A DNA stretch of 64,000 nt from Pseudonocardia sp. DSM 110487 (GTDB lineage Bacteria; Actinomycetota; Actinomycetes; Mycobacteriales; Pseudonocardiaceae), in assembly GCF_019468565.1 (NCBI RefSeq), contig NZ_CP080521.1, positions 3,844,001 to 3,908,000 of the forward strand, given 5' to 3'. Under the pieces are notes generated by a model. That model did no database searches. It was not told the DNA's origin and saw only the letters and a list, made by a program, of their open reading frames with translations. The translations under genes and the position numbers were made by a program. Shown piece after piece: positions 1-7,759 of the stretch; position 1 is the first letter of the stretch; every line of letters begins with the position of its first letter.

Positions 1-149
1 GCCTCGATCTGCCGGGCGGAAGCGGCGGCCGGTGAGCCGGACAGGTCCGGCAGCACCGGCGTGGGCATCGAACCGGCCGCGGCGGTCCAGCCACTCATCA
101 CGCGGTCGGCGGCCTCCCGCAGCGCCTTGGCGAGTTCCACGGCGTCCAC
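1..149 (-). CDS. N-terminal part of an unidentified protein, cut by the window edge
   Basis: A minus-strand frame opens at a GTG (147-149) behind a GGAGG ribosome site and stays open to the window edge, giving about 49 residues. The peptide begins VDAVELAKALREAADR and contains an Ala/Pro/Ser-rich stretch. I do not recognise the family. The start is chosen because the ribosome site, the GTG and the first six codons (VDAVEL) are nearly identical to those of cydA 2.5 kb away. It lies downstream of cydB on the same strand but has its own copy of the cydA upstream region, so it is probably transcribed separately and expressed together with cydAB. Confidence 0.5.
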   Translation of the reverse strand, partial: MDAVELAKALREAADRVMSGWTAAAGSMPTPVLPDLSGSPAAASARQIE

Positions 150-243
150 GCGAACCTCCGATCGAGGGCCGGGGTGGGTGCATCAAGGGGCTACCCTGAC
201 CCTGGTCGCCTGCAACTGGCGGAGTTCCCGCTCTGCGGAACCG
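131..243 (-). repeat. Duplicated upstream region, copy 1 (upstream of the left-edge gene)
   Basis: About 113 bp match 2661-2773 in the same orientation at roughly four-fifths identity by eye. The match covers the first codons, the ribosome site and about 90 bp of promoter region. Conserved inside both copies is AACTCCGCCAGTT, whose AACT/AGTT ends form a short inverted repeat. A candidate promoter in this copy is TTGCAG, 16 bp, TAGCCC. Confidence 0.75.
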
Positions 244-274
244 CTGTGCCCACCCCGACGAAGCTGATCACCAG

Positions 275-1324
275 CTAGGCGGCGCCCGTTCGCCGGAGCG
301 GCGCCGATCCAGGGTGCTCCGGATGCGCGCGCTGGAAGAGCACGTAGAGGTAGATCAGCGCGGGCACGAGTACGACGCCGCCGACCACCAGGGCGACGAG
401 CATCGCCACGAGCGTCGGTGTGCCGCGGGCCGCCTGGTCGATCGTGAGCGCGGGCGGAAGTACGTACGGGTACTGCGCCGCGGCCCAGCCGACGAGAACC
501 GTGGCCACCGCGAGCGCCGAGGCGAGCCGTGCGAGGACGAAGCGGCGCACGGCGAGCAGCCCGATCGCGGCGACGCCAGCCAGCACCGACACGACGAGCA
601 CCGGCAGAGCCCTTCCGGTCAACCCGTCGAACAGCGCAGGCGCGTCGGCGCGCAGCACGAGCAGGCCGCCGAGCCCGACCGCCCCGGTCACGGCCGCCGC
701 GACGAGCGCGCGGGCGCGGAACTGGTCGGCGAGGTCGGGCGCCCCTTCCCGGCGAGCGTCGCCGCAGAGGAACACTGCCGCCAGGTACGCGCAGACCAGC
801 ACCGCCATGGCGCCACCGAGCGTCGACGTCGGGTTGAGCCACGACGTGACCACGTCACCGGCCGCGATGCCCGGCGGCACCCGCCCGGATGCGACGCCGC
901 CGACGACCGCGCCCAGGAAGAACGGCGTGACCAGCGACGACAGCGCGAACGCGGCACCGAAGAAGCGGCGCATGGGAAGGGTCGTGACGCTCTTGCGGAA
1001 CGCGAACGCCGCGCCCCTGGCGATCATCCCGAAGGCGGCGAGCGTCAGCGGGATGTACAACGTGGTGACGACGGCGGCGAACGCGCCGGAGAACGCCGTC
1101 CACAGCACGACGAGCACGAAGATCAGCCAGACGTGGTTGGCCTCCCACACCGGTCCGAGGGAGTGCTCGATGAGCTCGCGCTGGCGCCGCCCGCGTCGGG
1201 TGCCGCCCGCCAGGAGGTCCCAGATGCCGGCGCCGAAGTCGGCTCCGCCGAAGAGGCCGTAGGCGATCAGCCCGACGAACATGACGCCGAGCAACACCTC
1301 GGGCAGCACCGAGTCCGGGGTCAT
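275..1324 (-). CDS. cydB: Cytochrome bd ubiquinol oxidase subunit II (CydB)
   Basis: This encodes a 349-residue multi-pass membrane protein, the second core subunit of the cytochrome bd quinol oxidase, which reduces O2 to water with high affinity and without proton pumping. The N-terminal GGADFGAGIWDLLAG stretch and the EANHVWLIFVLVVLWTAF segment are CydB signatures, followed by evenly spaced hydrophobic helices to the C terminus. The ATG overlaps the cydA stop as ATGA, so the two are translationally coupled. Length is normal for the family. No cydDC assembly transporter is visible in the window; it may lie outside. Confidence 0.95.
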   Translation of the reverse strand: MTPDSVLPEVLLGVMFVGLIAYGLFGGADFGAGIWDLLAGGTRRGRRQRELIEHSLGPVWEANHVWLIFVLVVLWTAFSGAFAAVVTTLYIPLTLAAFGMIARGAAFAFRKSVTTLPMRRFFGAAFALSSLVTPFFLGAVVGGVASGRVPPGIAAGDVVTSWLNPTSTLGGAMAVLVCAYLAAVFLCGDARREGAPDLADQFRARALVAAAVTGAVGLGGLLVLRADAPALFDGLTGRALPVLVVSVLAGVAAIGLLAVRRFVLARLASALAVATVLVGWAAAQYPYVLPPALTIDQAARGTPTLVAMLVALVVGGVVLVPALIYLYVLFQRAHPEHPGSAPLRRTGAA

Positions 1325-2679
1325 CCGACCCGGGCCTCGACGTCCTGCGGTGCGGGCGTGTCGTGTCTCCCGGCGAGCCGGCGCAGGACGATCACCGTGA
1401 ACACCGTGAGCACGGCGTAGATCGCCACGACGGCGAACAGGCCGAGGTAAAGGCCGGGGGCCGGGCTCACCGCGTCGGCGGTCCGCATGATCCCGTAGAC
1501 GATCCAGGGCTGCCTGCCCACTTCGGTGGTGATCCAGCCCGCCTGCATCGCGACGACGGCGGCGACCCCCGAGACCGCCACCGCGCGCAGGAACCAGGCA
1601 GTTGCGGGGATGCGTCTGCGCCGCCACCACACCAGGCCGAACCACGCGGCGAGCGCCAGCAGCGCCGAGCCGATGCCGACCATCGCGTTGTAGGCGAGGT
1701 GCACGACGTTCACCGGCGGCCGCTGGTCCGGCGGGACCTCCTCAAGCCCCGGCACCACCCCGTTCGGATCATGGTGGATGAGCAGCGAGAGCCCGTACGG
1801 GATCTCCAGCGCGTAGTGCAGCTCGTCGTCGACATAGATCCCACCGAGGGAGAGCCCGGCGCCCGCCTTCGTCTCGTACAGCGCCTCCATCGCGGCGAGC
1901 TTGGCCGGCTGGTTGGCCGCCACGGTGTTCGCGATCCAGTCGCCGACACCGATCTGCACGGGCGTGGCGATCGCGGCCACCGTCAGCGGGATGAGCAGGC
2001 CGAAGCGGTGGTAGCGGTCGCGCCGCCCGCGCAGCATCCCGACCGCGTACACGGACGCCACCAGGAACCCGGTGACCATGAACGCGGCCAGCCACATGTG
2101 CACGAACTGCGGCCACGTGGACGGCCCGAACATCGCGGCCCACGGCCGGGCGTCGACGACGTTCCCGGCGGCGTCGAGCCGGAAGCCGGTCGGGTTGTTC
2201 ATCCAGGCGTTCGCGGAGATGACGAAGAACGCGCCCGCGATCCCGGAGACGATCATCGGGACGGCGCTGAGCATGTGGGCCCGCGGCGACATCCGATCCC
2301 AGCCGAAGAGGTAGATGCCGACGAAGATCGCCTCGATGAAGAAGGCGAAGCCCTCCAACACGAAGGGGAAGCCGAACACCTCGCCGAAGCGGTCCATCAG
2401 CCCGGGCCAGAGGATGCCCATCTCGAACGACAGCAGGGTTCCCGACACCGCTCCCGCCGCGAACAGCACGCCCATCGCCTTCGCCCAGGTGTGCGCGAGC
2501 TCGGTGAGCGTGGGGTTGCCGCGCCGGTAACCGCGCCACTCCGCGAACACGACGATCGCCGGGAAGGCGATGCCGAAGCAGGCGAAGACGATGTGCCAGC
2601 CGAGGGACAGCGCCATCTGCAGGCGTGCCGGGAAGAGGTTCTCCGCCGCGCCTGCCAGCACGAGTTCCACGGCGTCCAC
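1321..2679 (-). CDS. cydA: Cytochrome bd ubiquinol oxidase subunit I (CydA)
   Basis: CydA is the haem-carrying subunit (b558, b595, d) of the terminal oxidase in the cytoplasmic membrane. The protein is 452 residues. Visible family features are the N-terminal QMALSLGWHIVFACFGIAFP helix with the conserved His near residue 29, the GFPFVLEGFAFFIEAIF helix, a QFVHMW His near residue 190, and the GRQPWIVYGIMRT motif near the C terminus. It lacks room for the long Q-loop insertion, so it is the short CioA-like form. I start it at GTG 2679, six bases after GGGAGG; an upstream frame extension has no family character. It forms an operon with cydB and diverges from the RHH regulator at 2821. Confidence 0.95.
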   Translation of the reverse strand: MDAVELVLAGAAENLFPARLQMALSLGWHIVFACFGIAFPAIVVFAEWRGYRRGNPTLTELAHTWAKAMGVLFAAGAVSGTLLSFEMGILWPGLMDRFGEVFGFPFVLEGFAFFIEAIFVGIYLFGWDRMSPRAHMLSAVPMIVSGIAGAFFVISANAWMNNPTGFRLDAAGNVVDARPWAAMFGPSTWPQFVHMWLAAFMVTGFLVASVYAVGMLRGRRDRYHRFGLLIPLTVAAIATPVQIGVGDWIANTVAANQPAKLAAMEALYETKAGAGLSLGGIYVDDELHYALEIPYGLSLLIHHDPNGVVPGLEEVPPDQRPPVNVVHLAYNAMVGIGSALLALAAWFGLVWWRRRRIPATAWFLRAVAVSGVAAVVAMQAGWITTEVGRQPWIVYGIMRTADAVSPAPGLYLGLFAVVAIYAVLTVFTVIVLRRLAGRHDTPAPQDVEARVG

Positions 2680-2773
2680 GCGAACCTCCCATCGAGGGCC
2701 CGGGGTGCGTGCAGGTTGGGATCTACCCTGATCCCGGTCGATCCTAACTGGCGGAGTTCCCGCTCGATGGAAC
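2661..2773 (-). repeat. Duplicated upstream region, copy 2 (cydA promoter region)
   Basis: This is the partner of 131-243. It contains the cydA start, its GGGAGG ribosome site and a possible promoter (TTAGGA, 16 bp, TAGATC). The conserved AACTCCGCCAGTT lies at the far end of the block, just upstream of that promoter. Confidence 0.75.
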
Positions 2774-2789
2774 CACCGCCATCCCTTGC

Positions 2790-2805
2790 CCATCCCACGG
2801 GATGG
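2790..2805. promoter_or_regulatory. Inverted repeat, candidate operator of the RHH regulator
   Basis: CCATCCC and GGGATGG are separated by AC, a perfect 7-bp inverted repeat. Another CCATCCC lies just upstream, giving direct half-sites as expected for ribbon-helix-helix dimers. The repeat sits 15 bp before the RHH start in the space shared with cydA, so both divergent genes could be controlled from it. Confidence 0.5.
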
Positions 2806-2820
2806 TGCCAGGCTGGTGGC

Positions 2821-3216
2821 GTGGCCGAGGTGGACCGGAGCGAGAAGATCACCATCAACGTGGGGCTCGTCGACCTCGGGCAGATCGATCTCCTCGTCGA
2901 AGAGGGCTTCTACGCCAACCGCACGGACTTCATCCGCACGGCTATCCGGCGCCAGCTCGAGAGCCGATCGGATGCCGTGGCCGACACGGTCGCGCGCAGG
3001 ACCCTGACCCTCGGGACGCGGCATCTCAGGCGCAGCGAGCTCGAGCAGCTCCGTGACACCGGTCGCATGATCGAGCTCCGCGTCCTGGGGCTCGCTACCG
3101 TGGCCGATGACGTCGATCCCGAGCTCGCGCTGGCAACGATCGCGTCGGTCGAGGTCCTCGGGGCGTTCCGCGCCCCGCGTGCCGTCAGGGCCGCGCTCGC
3201 CGCGCGCATCGTCTGA
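2821..3216 (+). CDS. Ribbon-helix-helix (CopG-like) transcriptional regulator
   Basis: This 131-residue protein has an N-terminal ribbon-helix-helix: SEKITINVGLVDLGQIDLL is the beta strand and helix A, and FYANRTDFIRTAIRRQLE the second helix. RHH proteins bind DNA as dimers through the beta ribbon. The remaining 80 residues have no recognised fold; they end in an Ala/Arg-rich tail. GTG 2821 follows a perfect inverted repeat and has only a weak ribosome site. The next gene is a PHB-depolymerase-type esterase 20 bp downstream. That regulator-esterase pairing is common in bacteria, so the likely role is control of the esterase and of itself, possibly also of cydAB. Confidence 0.8.
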   Translation: MAEVDRSEKITINVGLVDLGQIDLLVEEGFYANRTDFIRTAIRRQLESRSDAVADTVARRTLTLGTRHLRRSELEQLRDTGRMIELRVLGLATVADDVDPELALATIASVEVLGAFRAPRAVRAALAARIV

Positions 3217-3236
3217 CCCCACGCGAGAGGACCGTC

Positions 3237-4310
3237 ATGGACCCCGACAAGAGCGCTGGCATGGCTTCGGCGCTGCGGCTCACCCGTGAAGGACGCCTGA
3301 AGGAAGCGGTCGACGTCATCCAGCGCACCCTCGGCGGGCCCGTCCCGCCGCCGACCGGGGCCGCGCAGCCTGGGACCGGGCCGCCGCCGACCGCCGCTCC
3401 CGAACCGCCCTGGCTGGCGACCCGCCTGCGCCGGCGTCTCTCCCGGGATCGCCCCGGAGCCGGGACGCAGCGCCTGACTCACACCGAGGCGGCCGGTACC
3501 CGCACCTTCGACCTCTACGTCCCGAGCCGCCCGGTCCGCGGGCCCCTGCCGCTCGTGGTCATGCTGCACGGCGGCTCGCAGGACGCCGCGGACTTCGCCG
3601 CAGGCACCCGGATGAACGACCTCGCCGAGCGGCACGGACTGCTCGTGGCCTACCCCGAGCAGTCGAAGGCCGCCAACAACGGCGGCTTCTGGAACTGGTT
3701 CTCCCCTCGGGACCAGAGCGCCGGATCCGGTGAGCCGTCCATCCTCGCCGGGCTCACCCGGAGGGTCGTCGCCGAGCACGGCGCCGACCCGGATCGGGTC
3801 TATGTGGCGGGTCTCTCGGCGGGCGGCGCCATGGCCGCGGTGATGGCCGCCACCTACCCGGACCTGTACGCCGCGGTCGGGGTCCACTCGGGCGTTGCCT
3901 ACCGAGCCGCCCGCGACGTGGGCTCTGCGCTCGTCGCCATGCGCACGGGTGGCACGCCCGGCCCGGGTGGCGACGTGCCGCTGATCGTCTTCCACGGCGA
4001 CGCCGACACCCGCGTGGCCCCGATCAACGCGCAGCGCCTCGTCGCGGCCCGGGTCGCCGCGGCGGGCACGACGTGCAGCACATCGGAGAGTGCCCGCCCT
4101 TCCGAAGCCGGCCGCCGGCCTTACACACGCACCGTTGTCCGTGACGCGAACGGCACGGTCGTCGCCGAGTCCTGGCTCGTCCACGGCTCGGGGCACGCCT
4201 GGTCTGGCGGCGCGCCCGACGGCTCCCACACCGACCCGGACGGCCCCGACGCCTCGGCGGAGATGGTCCGGTTCTTCCTCGACCACTCGAGGGACGGAAC
4301 TGGATCCTGA
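3237..4310 (+). CDS. PHB depolymerase family esterase
   Basis: This is a 357-residue alpha/beta hydrolase of the extracellular-type short-chain PHA depolymerase/LpqC family, which hydrolyses polyhydroxybutyrate or similar esters. The N terminus MASALRLTREGRLKEA is the typical leader of this subgroup, followed by a Pro-rich linker (about residues 35-60). The catalytic apparatus is visible: oxyanion HGGS near residue 115, nucleophile in GLSAGG near 195, Asp in FHGDADTRV and His in GSGHAWSGG. No signal peptide is evident, so the protein is probably cytoplasmic. The start follows GAGAGG. It is in an operon with the RHH regulator and converges on the gene at 4321. Confidence 0.9.
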   Translation: MDPDKSAGMASALRLTREGRLKEAVDVIQRTLGGPVPPPTGAAQPGTGPPPTAAPEPPWLATRLRRRLSRDRPGAGTQRLTHTEAAGTRTFDLYVPSRPVRGPLPLVVMLHGGSQDAADFAAGTRMNDLAERHGLLVAYPEQSKAANNGGFWNWFSPRDQSAGSGEPSILAGLTRRVVAEHGADPDRVYVAGLSAGGAMAAVMAATYPDLYAAVGVHSGVAYRAARDVGSALVAMRTGGTPGPGGDVPLIVFHGDADTRVAPINAQRLVAARVAAAGTTCSTSESARPSEAGRRPYTRTVVRDANGTVVAESWLVHGSGHAWSGGAPDGSHTDPDGPDASAEMVRFFLDHSRDGTGS

Positions 4311-4320
4311 TTCTCGGGAC

Positions 4321-4800
4321 TTACTGCGCCTTGATCAGTTCCTCCACGTAGCCCGGAAGACGGGTCTCGAAATCTATGATTTTGGCCCAGGTTGGCGTGA
4401 TGCGGATGAGTGCCATCTGCTTGTAGAGGCCACGTGCTCCGGCTTCCCATTCCGGCATGCGCTCATTGCCAACAAATCGCCGTGCGGACTCGATGAATTC
4501 GTCAGGTACGCCATCGACGGTCTCGAGTGTCGCCTCGCCCCGTACCAGGAGGATGTTCGGCGGAAAGTCTTCAGTGTCGATCGTCAACGCCACCTTCGGG
4601 TTGACGGAGAGGGCTTTCACCTTCGGGGCGTTAGGAGGGGAAGCCATGACGAAGACGTCGCCGTTCCAGATGTAGCCGATAGGGACGACCCGTGGTGAGC
4701 CGTCCTTCGCCGTGTAGGCAAGGCGAGCGTGAATTGGCGCTTGGATCAGTGTTCGTGCCACCCGATCATTCATGAGCTCACGGGCCTCTGTCTGGTTCAT
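4321..4800 (-). CDS. Pyridoxamine 5'-phosphate oxidase-like FMN/F420-binding protein
   Basis: A 159-residue split-barrel protein. The pattern ARLAYTAKDGSPRVVPIGYIWNG, then VFVMASP and VKALSVNPKVALTIDTEDFPPN, is that of the PNPOx-like family whose members bind FMN, F420 or haem and usually reduce small molecules. The start MNQTEARELM lies behind AGGGGA. The long upstream frame extension belongs to a broken SDR fragment. Substrate is not predictable from sequence. The gene lies downstream of the HxlR regulator on the same strand, separated by the SDR remnant. Confidence 0.85.
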   Translation of the reverse strand: MNQTEARELMNDRVARTLIQAPIHARLAYTAKDGSPRVVPIGYIWNGDVFVMASPPNAPKVKALSVNPKVALTIDTEDFPPNILLVRGEATLETVDGVPDEFIESARRFVGNERMPEWEAGARGLYKQMALIRITPTWAKIIDFETRLPGYVEELIKAQ

Positions 4801-4846
4801 ATGAATCCCCTTGCGTTCCTTGCGACGATGTATCGCGTCGACAATT

Positions 4847-4999
4847 TCAGTGATAACCCTGAGAATTTCCGCGTCGGCGGCGCTGGATCGTCTCGGCGAT
4901 GCGCTTGCCCGTCGGCGTACCCTCGGCGAGCAGGGTGCGGACCAGCGCCAGGCCGATCCCCTTGCTGCCACCGGTGACGATTGCCGTCTTCCCGGTCAA
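4847..4999 (-). pseudogene. N-terminal remnant of a short-chain dehydrogenase
   Basis: Fifty codons starting at a TTG read LTGKTAIVTGGSKGIGLALV, the beta-1/glycine-rich loop/alpha-1 of an SDR Rossmann fold, then lose similarity after LLAEG and stop. The catalytic Ser, Tyr and Lys are absent. It lies directly downstream of the HxlR gene, where the target gene of such a regulator would be expected, so the HxlR target appears to have been deleted down to this stub. Confidence 0.7.
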
Positions 5000-5087
5000 T
5001 TTGCAGATCCACTATTTCTCTCCTTTCAAGGGCCGCAACGAGAGTTGTGGAGGGCTGAGGCAACGGATCTCCGAATGGCGCCGGAGG

Positions 5088-5564
5088 TCAGGCGTTCCGG
5101 GGTATGCGTTCGGGGGGCATGCCGGGGCCGATCGTCGCCTGGATCTCGGCCGGGTCGTCGACGCGACCGCAGTGGGGGCACGCCGTCTGATGGCTGATCC
5201 CAGCGCCGCACACCGAGTGGGTGTAGAGGATCGGTGGCTCCCCGTCGGTCGCCCACCGGTCGCCCCACGCGGAGAGGGCGACGAGTGCGGGCGCGAGGGC
5301 GCGCCCCTTGTCGGTCAGCAGGTACTCGTACAGCGCAGGCTGCTCGGAGTACCTGTGGCGGCGCATGATCCCGGTCTCGACGAAGCCGTCGAGGCGAGTC
5401 TTGAGGATGTTGGTCGCGATGCCGAGGCTGCGCTGGAAGTCGCTGTAGCGGGTGGCCCCCGCGAACAGGGCGTCGCGCACGATCAGCAGACTCCAGCGTT
5501 CGCCGATCACCTCCAGGGAGCGGGCGATCGAACACACCTGTGAGTCGTAGGACTTCCCCAGCAT
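5088..5564 (-). CDS. HxlR-family winged-helix transcriptional regulator
   Basis: The 158-residue protein matches HxlR/MarR-like regulators: CSIARSLEVIGERWSLLIVRDALFAG with the early conserved Cys, then DFQRSLGIATNILKTRLDGFVETGIM (winged helix) and the wing YEYLLTDKGRALAP. The C-terminal extension has CGAGISHQTACPHCG, a possible metal-binding Cys cluster seen in some members. HxlR proteins usually act as local repressors or activators of redox genes. A perfect 11-bp inverted repeat lies 22 bp upstream. The divergent gene is an epoxide hydrolase, and the downstream SDR is broken. Confidence 0.88.
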   Translation of the reverse strand: MLGKSYDSQVCSIARSLEVIGERWSLLIVRDALFAGATRYSDFQRSLGIATNILKTRLDGFVETGIMRRHRYSEQPALYEYLLTDKGRALAPALVALSAWGDRWATDGEPPILYTHSVCGAGISHQTACPHCGRVDDPAEIQATIGPGMPPERIPRNA

Positions 5565-5585
5565 GCTCCCAGCCTACCGGCGGGA

Positions 5586-5632
5586 CTTGCGTCATGAAAG
5601 CGGCTTCCCTAGGTTCACTTGCATGACGCAAG
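5586..5632. promoter_or_regulatory. 11-bp inverted repeat, candidate HxlR operator
   Basis: CTTGCGTCATG (5586-5596) and CATGACGCAAG (5622-5632) are perfect reverse complements separated by 25 bp. They lie between the HxlR gene (start 5564) and the divergent epoxide hydrolase (start 5802), so one regulator dimer pair could control both. The remaining bases to 5801 contain no gene I can support. Confidence 0.6.
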
Positions 5633-5801
5633 CTGACGGGACCCGGCCAAGGCGCTGGAGCGCGAGCACGCCGCCATCGCCGGCTCCGCCGGTACGCAGA
5701 CCTGCTGCTGCGACGGCTCGCCCGCCGAGGCGAGCCCGGCGAGGACGACCACACCCCCGCCGGTCCTCGATCGCCCGCTCCCACGAAGGACAGCTACCCG
5801 C

Positions 5802-6965
5802 ATGAGAACCGGAACGGTGCAGATTCGCGACTTCGAGGTAGAGATCACCGGCGCGCAGATCGCCGATCTGCGCGACCGCCTGGCCCGTACCCGCTGGCCG
5901 GAGCCGGAGACAGTGGACGACTGGACGCAGGGCATCCCACTGAGCTACACGCGTGAGCTGTGCGAGTACTGGGCGAACGAGTACGACATGCAGCGGTTGG
6001 CCGCTCGGCTGAACGCGTTCCCGCAGTTCCACGCCACAATCGGCGGTCTAGGTATCCACTTCCTGCATGTTCGCTCCCCGCACGAGAAAGCTCGTCCGCT
6101 GATCATGACACACGGCTGGCCGGGCTCGGTCGTGGAATTCCTCGACGTGATCGGCCCCCTTACCGACCCCGAGGCGCACGGCGGCTCAGCGGCCGACGCG
6201 TTCCATGTGGTGATCCCCGCGCTGCCCGGATTCGGATTCAGCGACAAGCCGTCCCGGACCGGTACCGGGATCGAGCGGATCGCCAGCACCTGGCACGAGT
6301 TGATGGGCCACCTCGGATACCCGCGTTACTACGCGCAAGGCGGTGACTGGGGCTCGGCGGTGACCACCGCAATGGCCGTACGAGCCCCCAATGGCCTGCT
6401 GGGGGTGCACCTGAACGTCGCGCTGGTCTCACCGGAGGCGCTCCATCAGCTTGGCGAGCCGACCGAGCAGGAGCAGGAGATGCTCGCCAGGGCGCAGCGA
6501 TTCTGGGCCGAGGAGAACGGCTACTCCGCCGAGCAGGCCACCCGTCCGCAGACGATCGGGTACCCGCTCGCCGACTCCCCGGTCGGCCAGCTTGCTTGGG
6601 TCGTGGAGAAGTTCTACGCCTGGACCGACTGCGACGGTCACCCGGAGAAGGCCGTGTCGCGGGACAACCTGCTGGACAACGTCATGATGTACTGGCTGAC
6701 GAACAGCGCCGCCTCATCAGCCCGGATGTACTGGGAGAACGCCCAGTACCTCAACGCTGAGCCTGCACGACCGGTGCGGATCCCAACCGCCTACACGCAG
6801 TTCCCCGAGGAGATCTTCGCGTTCAGCGAGCGTTGGCTGAGGACGCGGTTCAGCGACCTGCGCTACTACCACGCCGCCGCGCGTGGCGGGCACTTCGCGG
6901 CCTTCGAACAGCCCGAGATCTTCGCCCGTGAGGTTCGCACCGGCATCGCGTCACTGGTGGCGTGA
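5802..6965 (+). CDS. Epoxide hydrolase (EHN-domain alpha/beta hydrolase)
   Basis: A 387-residue protein of the microsomal-type epoxide hydrolase family, which opens epoxides to diols through an aspartyl ester. Residues 1-110 are the EHN domain (FEVEITGAQIADLRDRLARTRWP). The oxyanion motif is HGWPGS, the nucleophile Asp is in QGGDWGS, and the catalytic His is in RGGHFAAFEQP near the C terminus. A lid region lies between about residues 210 and 300. No signal peptide is seen, so it is cytoplasmic. It is divergent from HxlR and 101 bp ahead of a VOC protein on the same strand. Confidence 0.92.
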   Translation: MRTGTVQIRDFEVEITGAQIADLRDRLARTRWPEPETVDDWTQGIPLSYTRELCEYWANEYDMQRLAARLNAFPQFHATIGGLGIHFLHVRSPHEKARPLIMTHGWPGSVVEFLDVIGPLTDPEAHGGSAADAFHVVIPALPGFGFSDKPSRTGTGIERIASTWHELMGHLGYPRYYAQGGDWGSAVTTAMAVRAPNGLLGVHLNVALVSPEALHQLGEPTEQEQEMLARAQRFWAEENGYSAEQATRPQTIGYPLADSPVGQLAWVVEKFYAWTDCDGHPEKAVSRDNLLDNVMMYWLTNSAASSARMYWENAQYLNAEPARPVRIPTAYTQFPEEIFAFSERWLRTRFSDLRYYHAAARGGHFAAFEQPEIFAREVRTGIASLVA

Positions 6966-7066
6966 AGTGAATCGATTGCGGTAGGCCGCTCACCACTCCG
7001 ACCATGCAGGTCCGACAAAGCGCGAGGGTGAGTACCGCAGTTCGCATACCGACAAGGAGAACTGAA

Positions 7067-7420
7067 ATGACCACATCCAAGCCCCGCAGCATCCTTCTCG
7101 GCACGACCCAGCCTGCGGAACTGCGTGACTGGTACCGCAGGGCGATTGCACCGGGACATGAGGGGGACGGGCCCATCGATCTCGGCGGGTTCCTGCTGGT
7201 CATCGAGAAGCGTGCCGACGTAGCCGCGAAGAACAACGAGCCAGGCCGAATGATCCTCAACTTCCACGTCGACGACTTCGACGCCGTCGAGGCGCAGCTT
7301 CGGGCGGCAGGCGTGCAGTGGCTGGTTCCTGTCGCGGATCGCCCCTCCGGCCGCTTCGGGACATTCGCCGATCCGGATGGGAACTACCTCCAGATCATCC
7401 AGTTCAAGAAGGACGCCTGA
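7067..7420 (+). CDS. VOC-family (glyoxalase-like) protein
   Basis: A 117-residue single-module vicinal oxygen chelate protein. The second half shows the family pattern NFHVDDFDAVEAQLRAAGVQW and GRFGTFADPDGNYLQIIQF; the first half, SILLGTTQPAELRDWYRRAI, is the matching beta-alpha unit. Such proteins dimerise to form a metal site and act as lyases, dioxygenases or binding proteins; the reaction cannot be told here. The start is set by AAGGAGA five bases upstream. It is probably co-transcribed with the epoxide hydrolase. Confidence 0.85.
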   Translation: MTTSKPRSILLGTTQPAELRDWYRRAIAPGHEGDGPIDLGGFLLVIEKRADVAAKNNEPGRMILNFHVDDFDAVEAQLRAAGVQWLVPVADRPSGRFGTFADPDGNYLQIIQFKKDA

Positions 7421-7562
7421 GCGTGCCTATGTGACCGCGGTGTCGGCGTGATCACTGTGGGCTGACCAGCACCACCACCCGCACCGCCGCCACCTCGTCC
7501 GTCCCCACGGTCGCAGGCCGATCCCGGCGTCCGGGTTCGCGACCCTCACGGTGGCTGGGATC

Positions 7563-7607
7563 GCAAGGTGGCTTTGCCCCGGGTCAACCGGAGCAAAGTC
7601 ACCTTGC
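7563..7607. repeat. Long inverted repeat in the intergenic region
   Basis: GCAAGGTGGCTTTGC (7563-7577) pairs with GCAAAGTCACCTTGC (7593-7607) with one mismatch and a 15-base loop. It sits in the 339-bp space between the VOC gene and the converging minus-strand gene ending at 7760. It may act as a bidirectional terminator or be a member of a dispersed palindromic repeat family. The rest of 7421-7759 shows no gene. Confidence 0.6.
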
Positions 7608-7759
7608 TGTGGGTGCTGGACCGGGGCATGGACACTCCCGGACCGCGCGGGGTGCGCCGCAACGCCCTGCCGTCGAGGCTCATGCCGATCGACGTTGAGC
7701 CGCCATCGACGGCGGGATGCTGGCCGCGTTGCCGAACTGGCCCGGTCGCCGGCGGATCC

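Noticed and set aside
131..243. ECF-type promoter (GGGAAC with a GTT-like -10) in the duplicated cydA region
   Set aside because: The spacing between GGGAAC and GTT is about 8 bp, far shorter than the 16-18 bp needed for such promoters.
1363..2820. Long plus-strand open frame opposite cydAB, continuous with the RHH gene
   Set aside because: It is the reverse-strand shadow of cydA/cydB in GC-rich DNA. Only the part from GTG 2821 has family character (ribbon-helix-helix).
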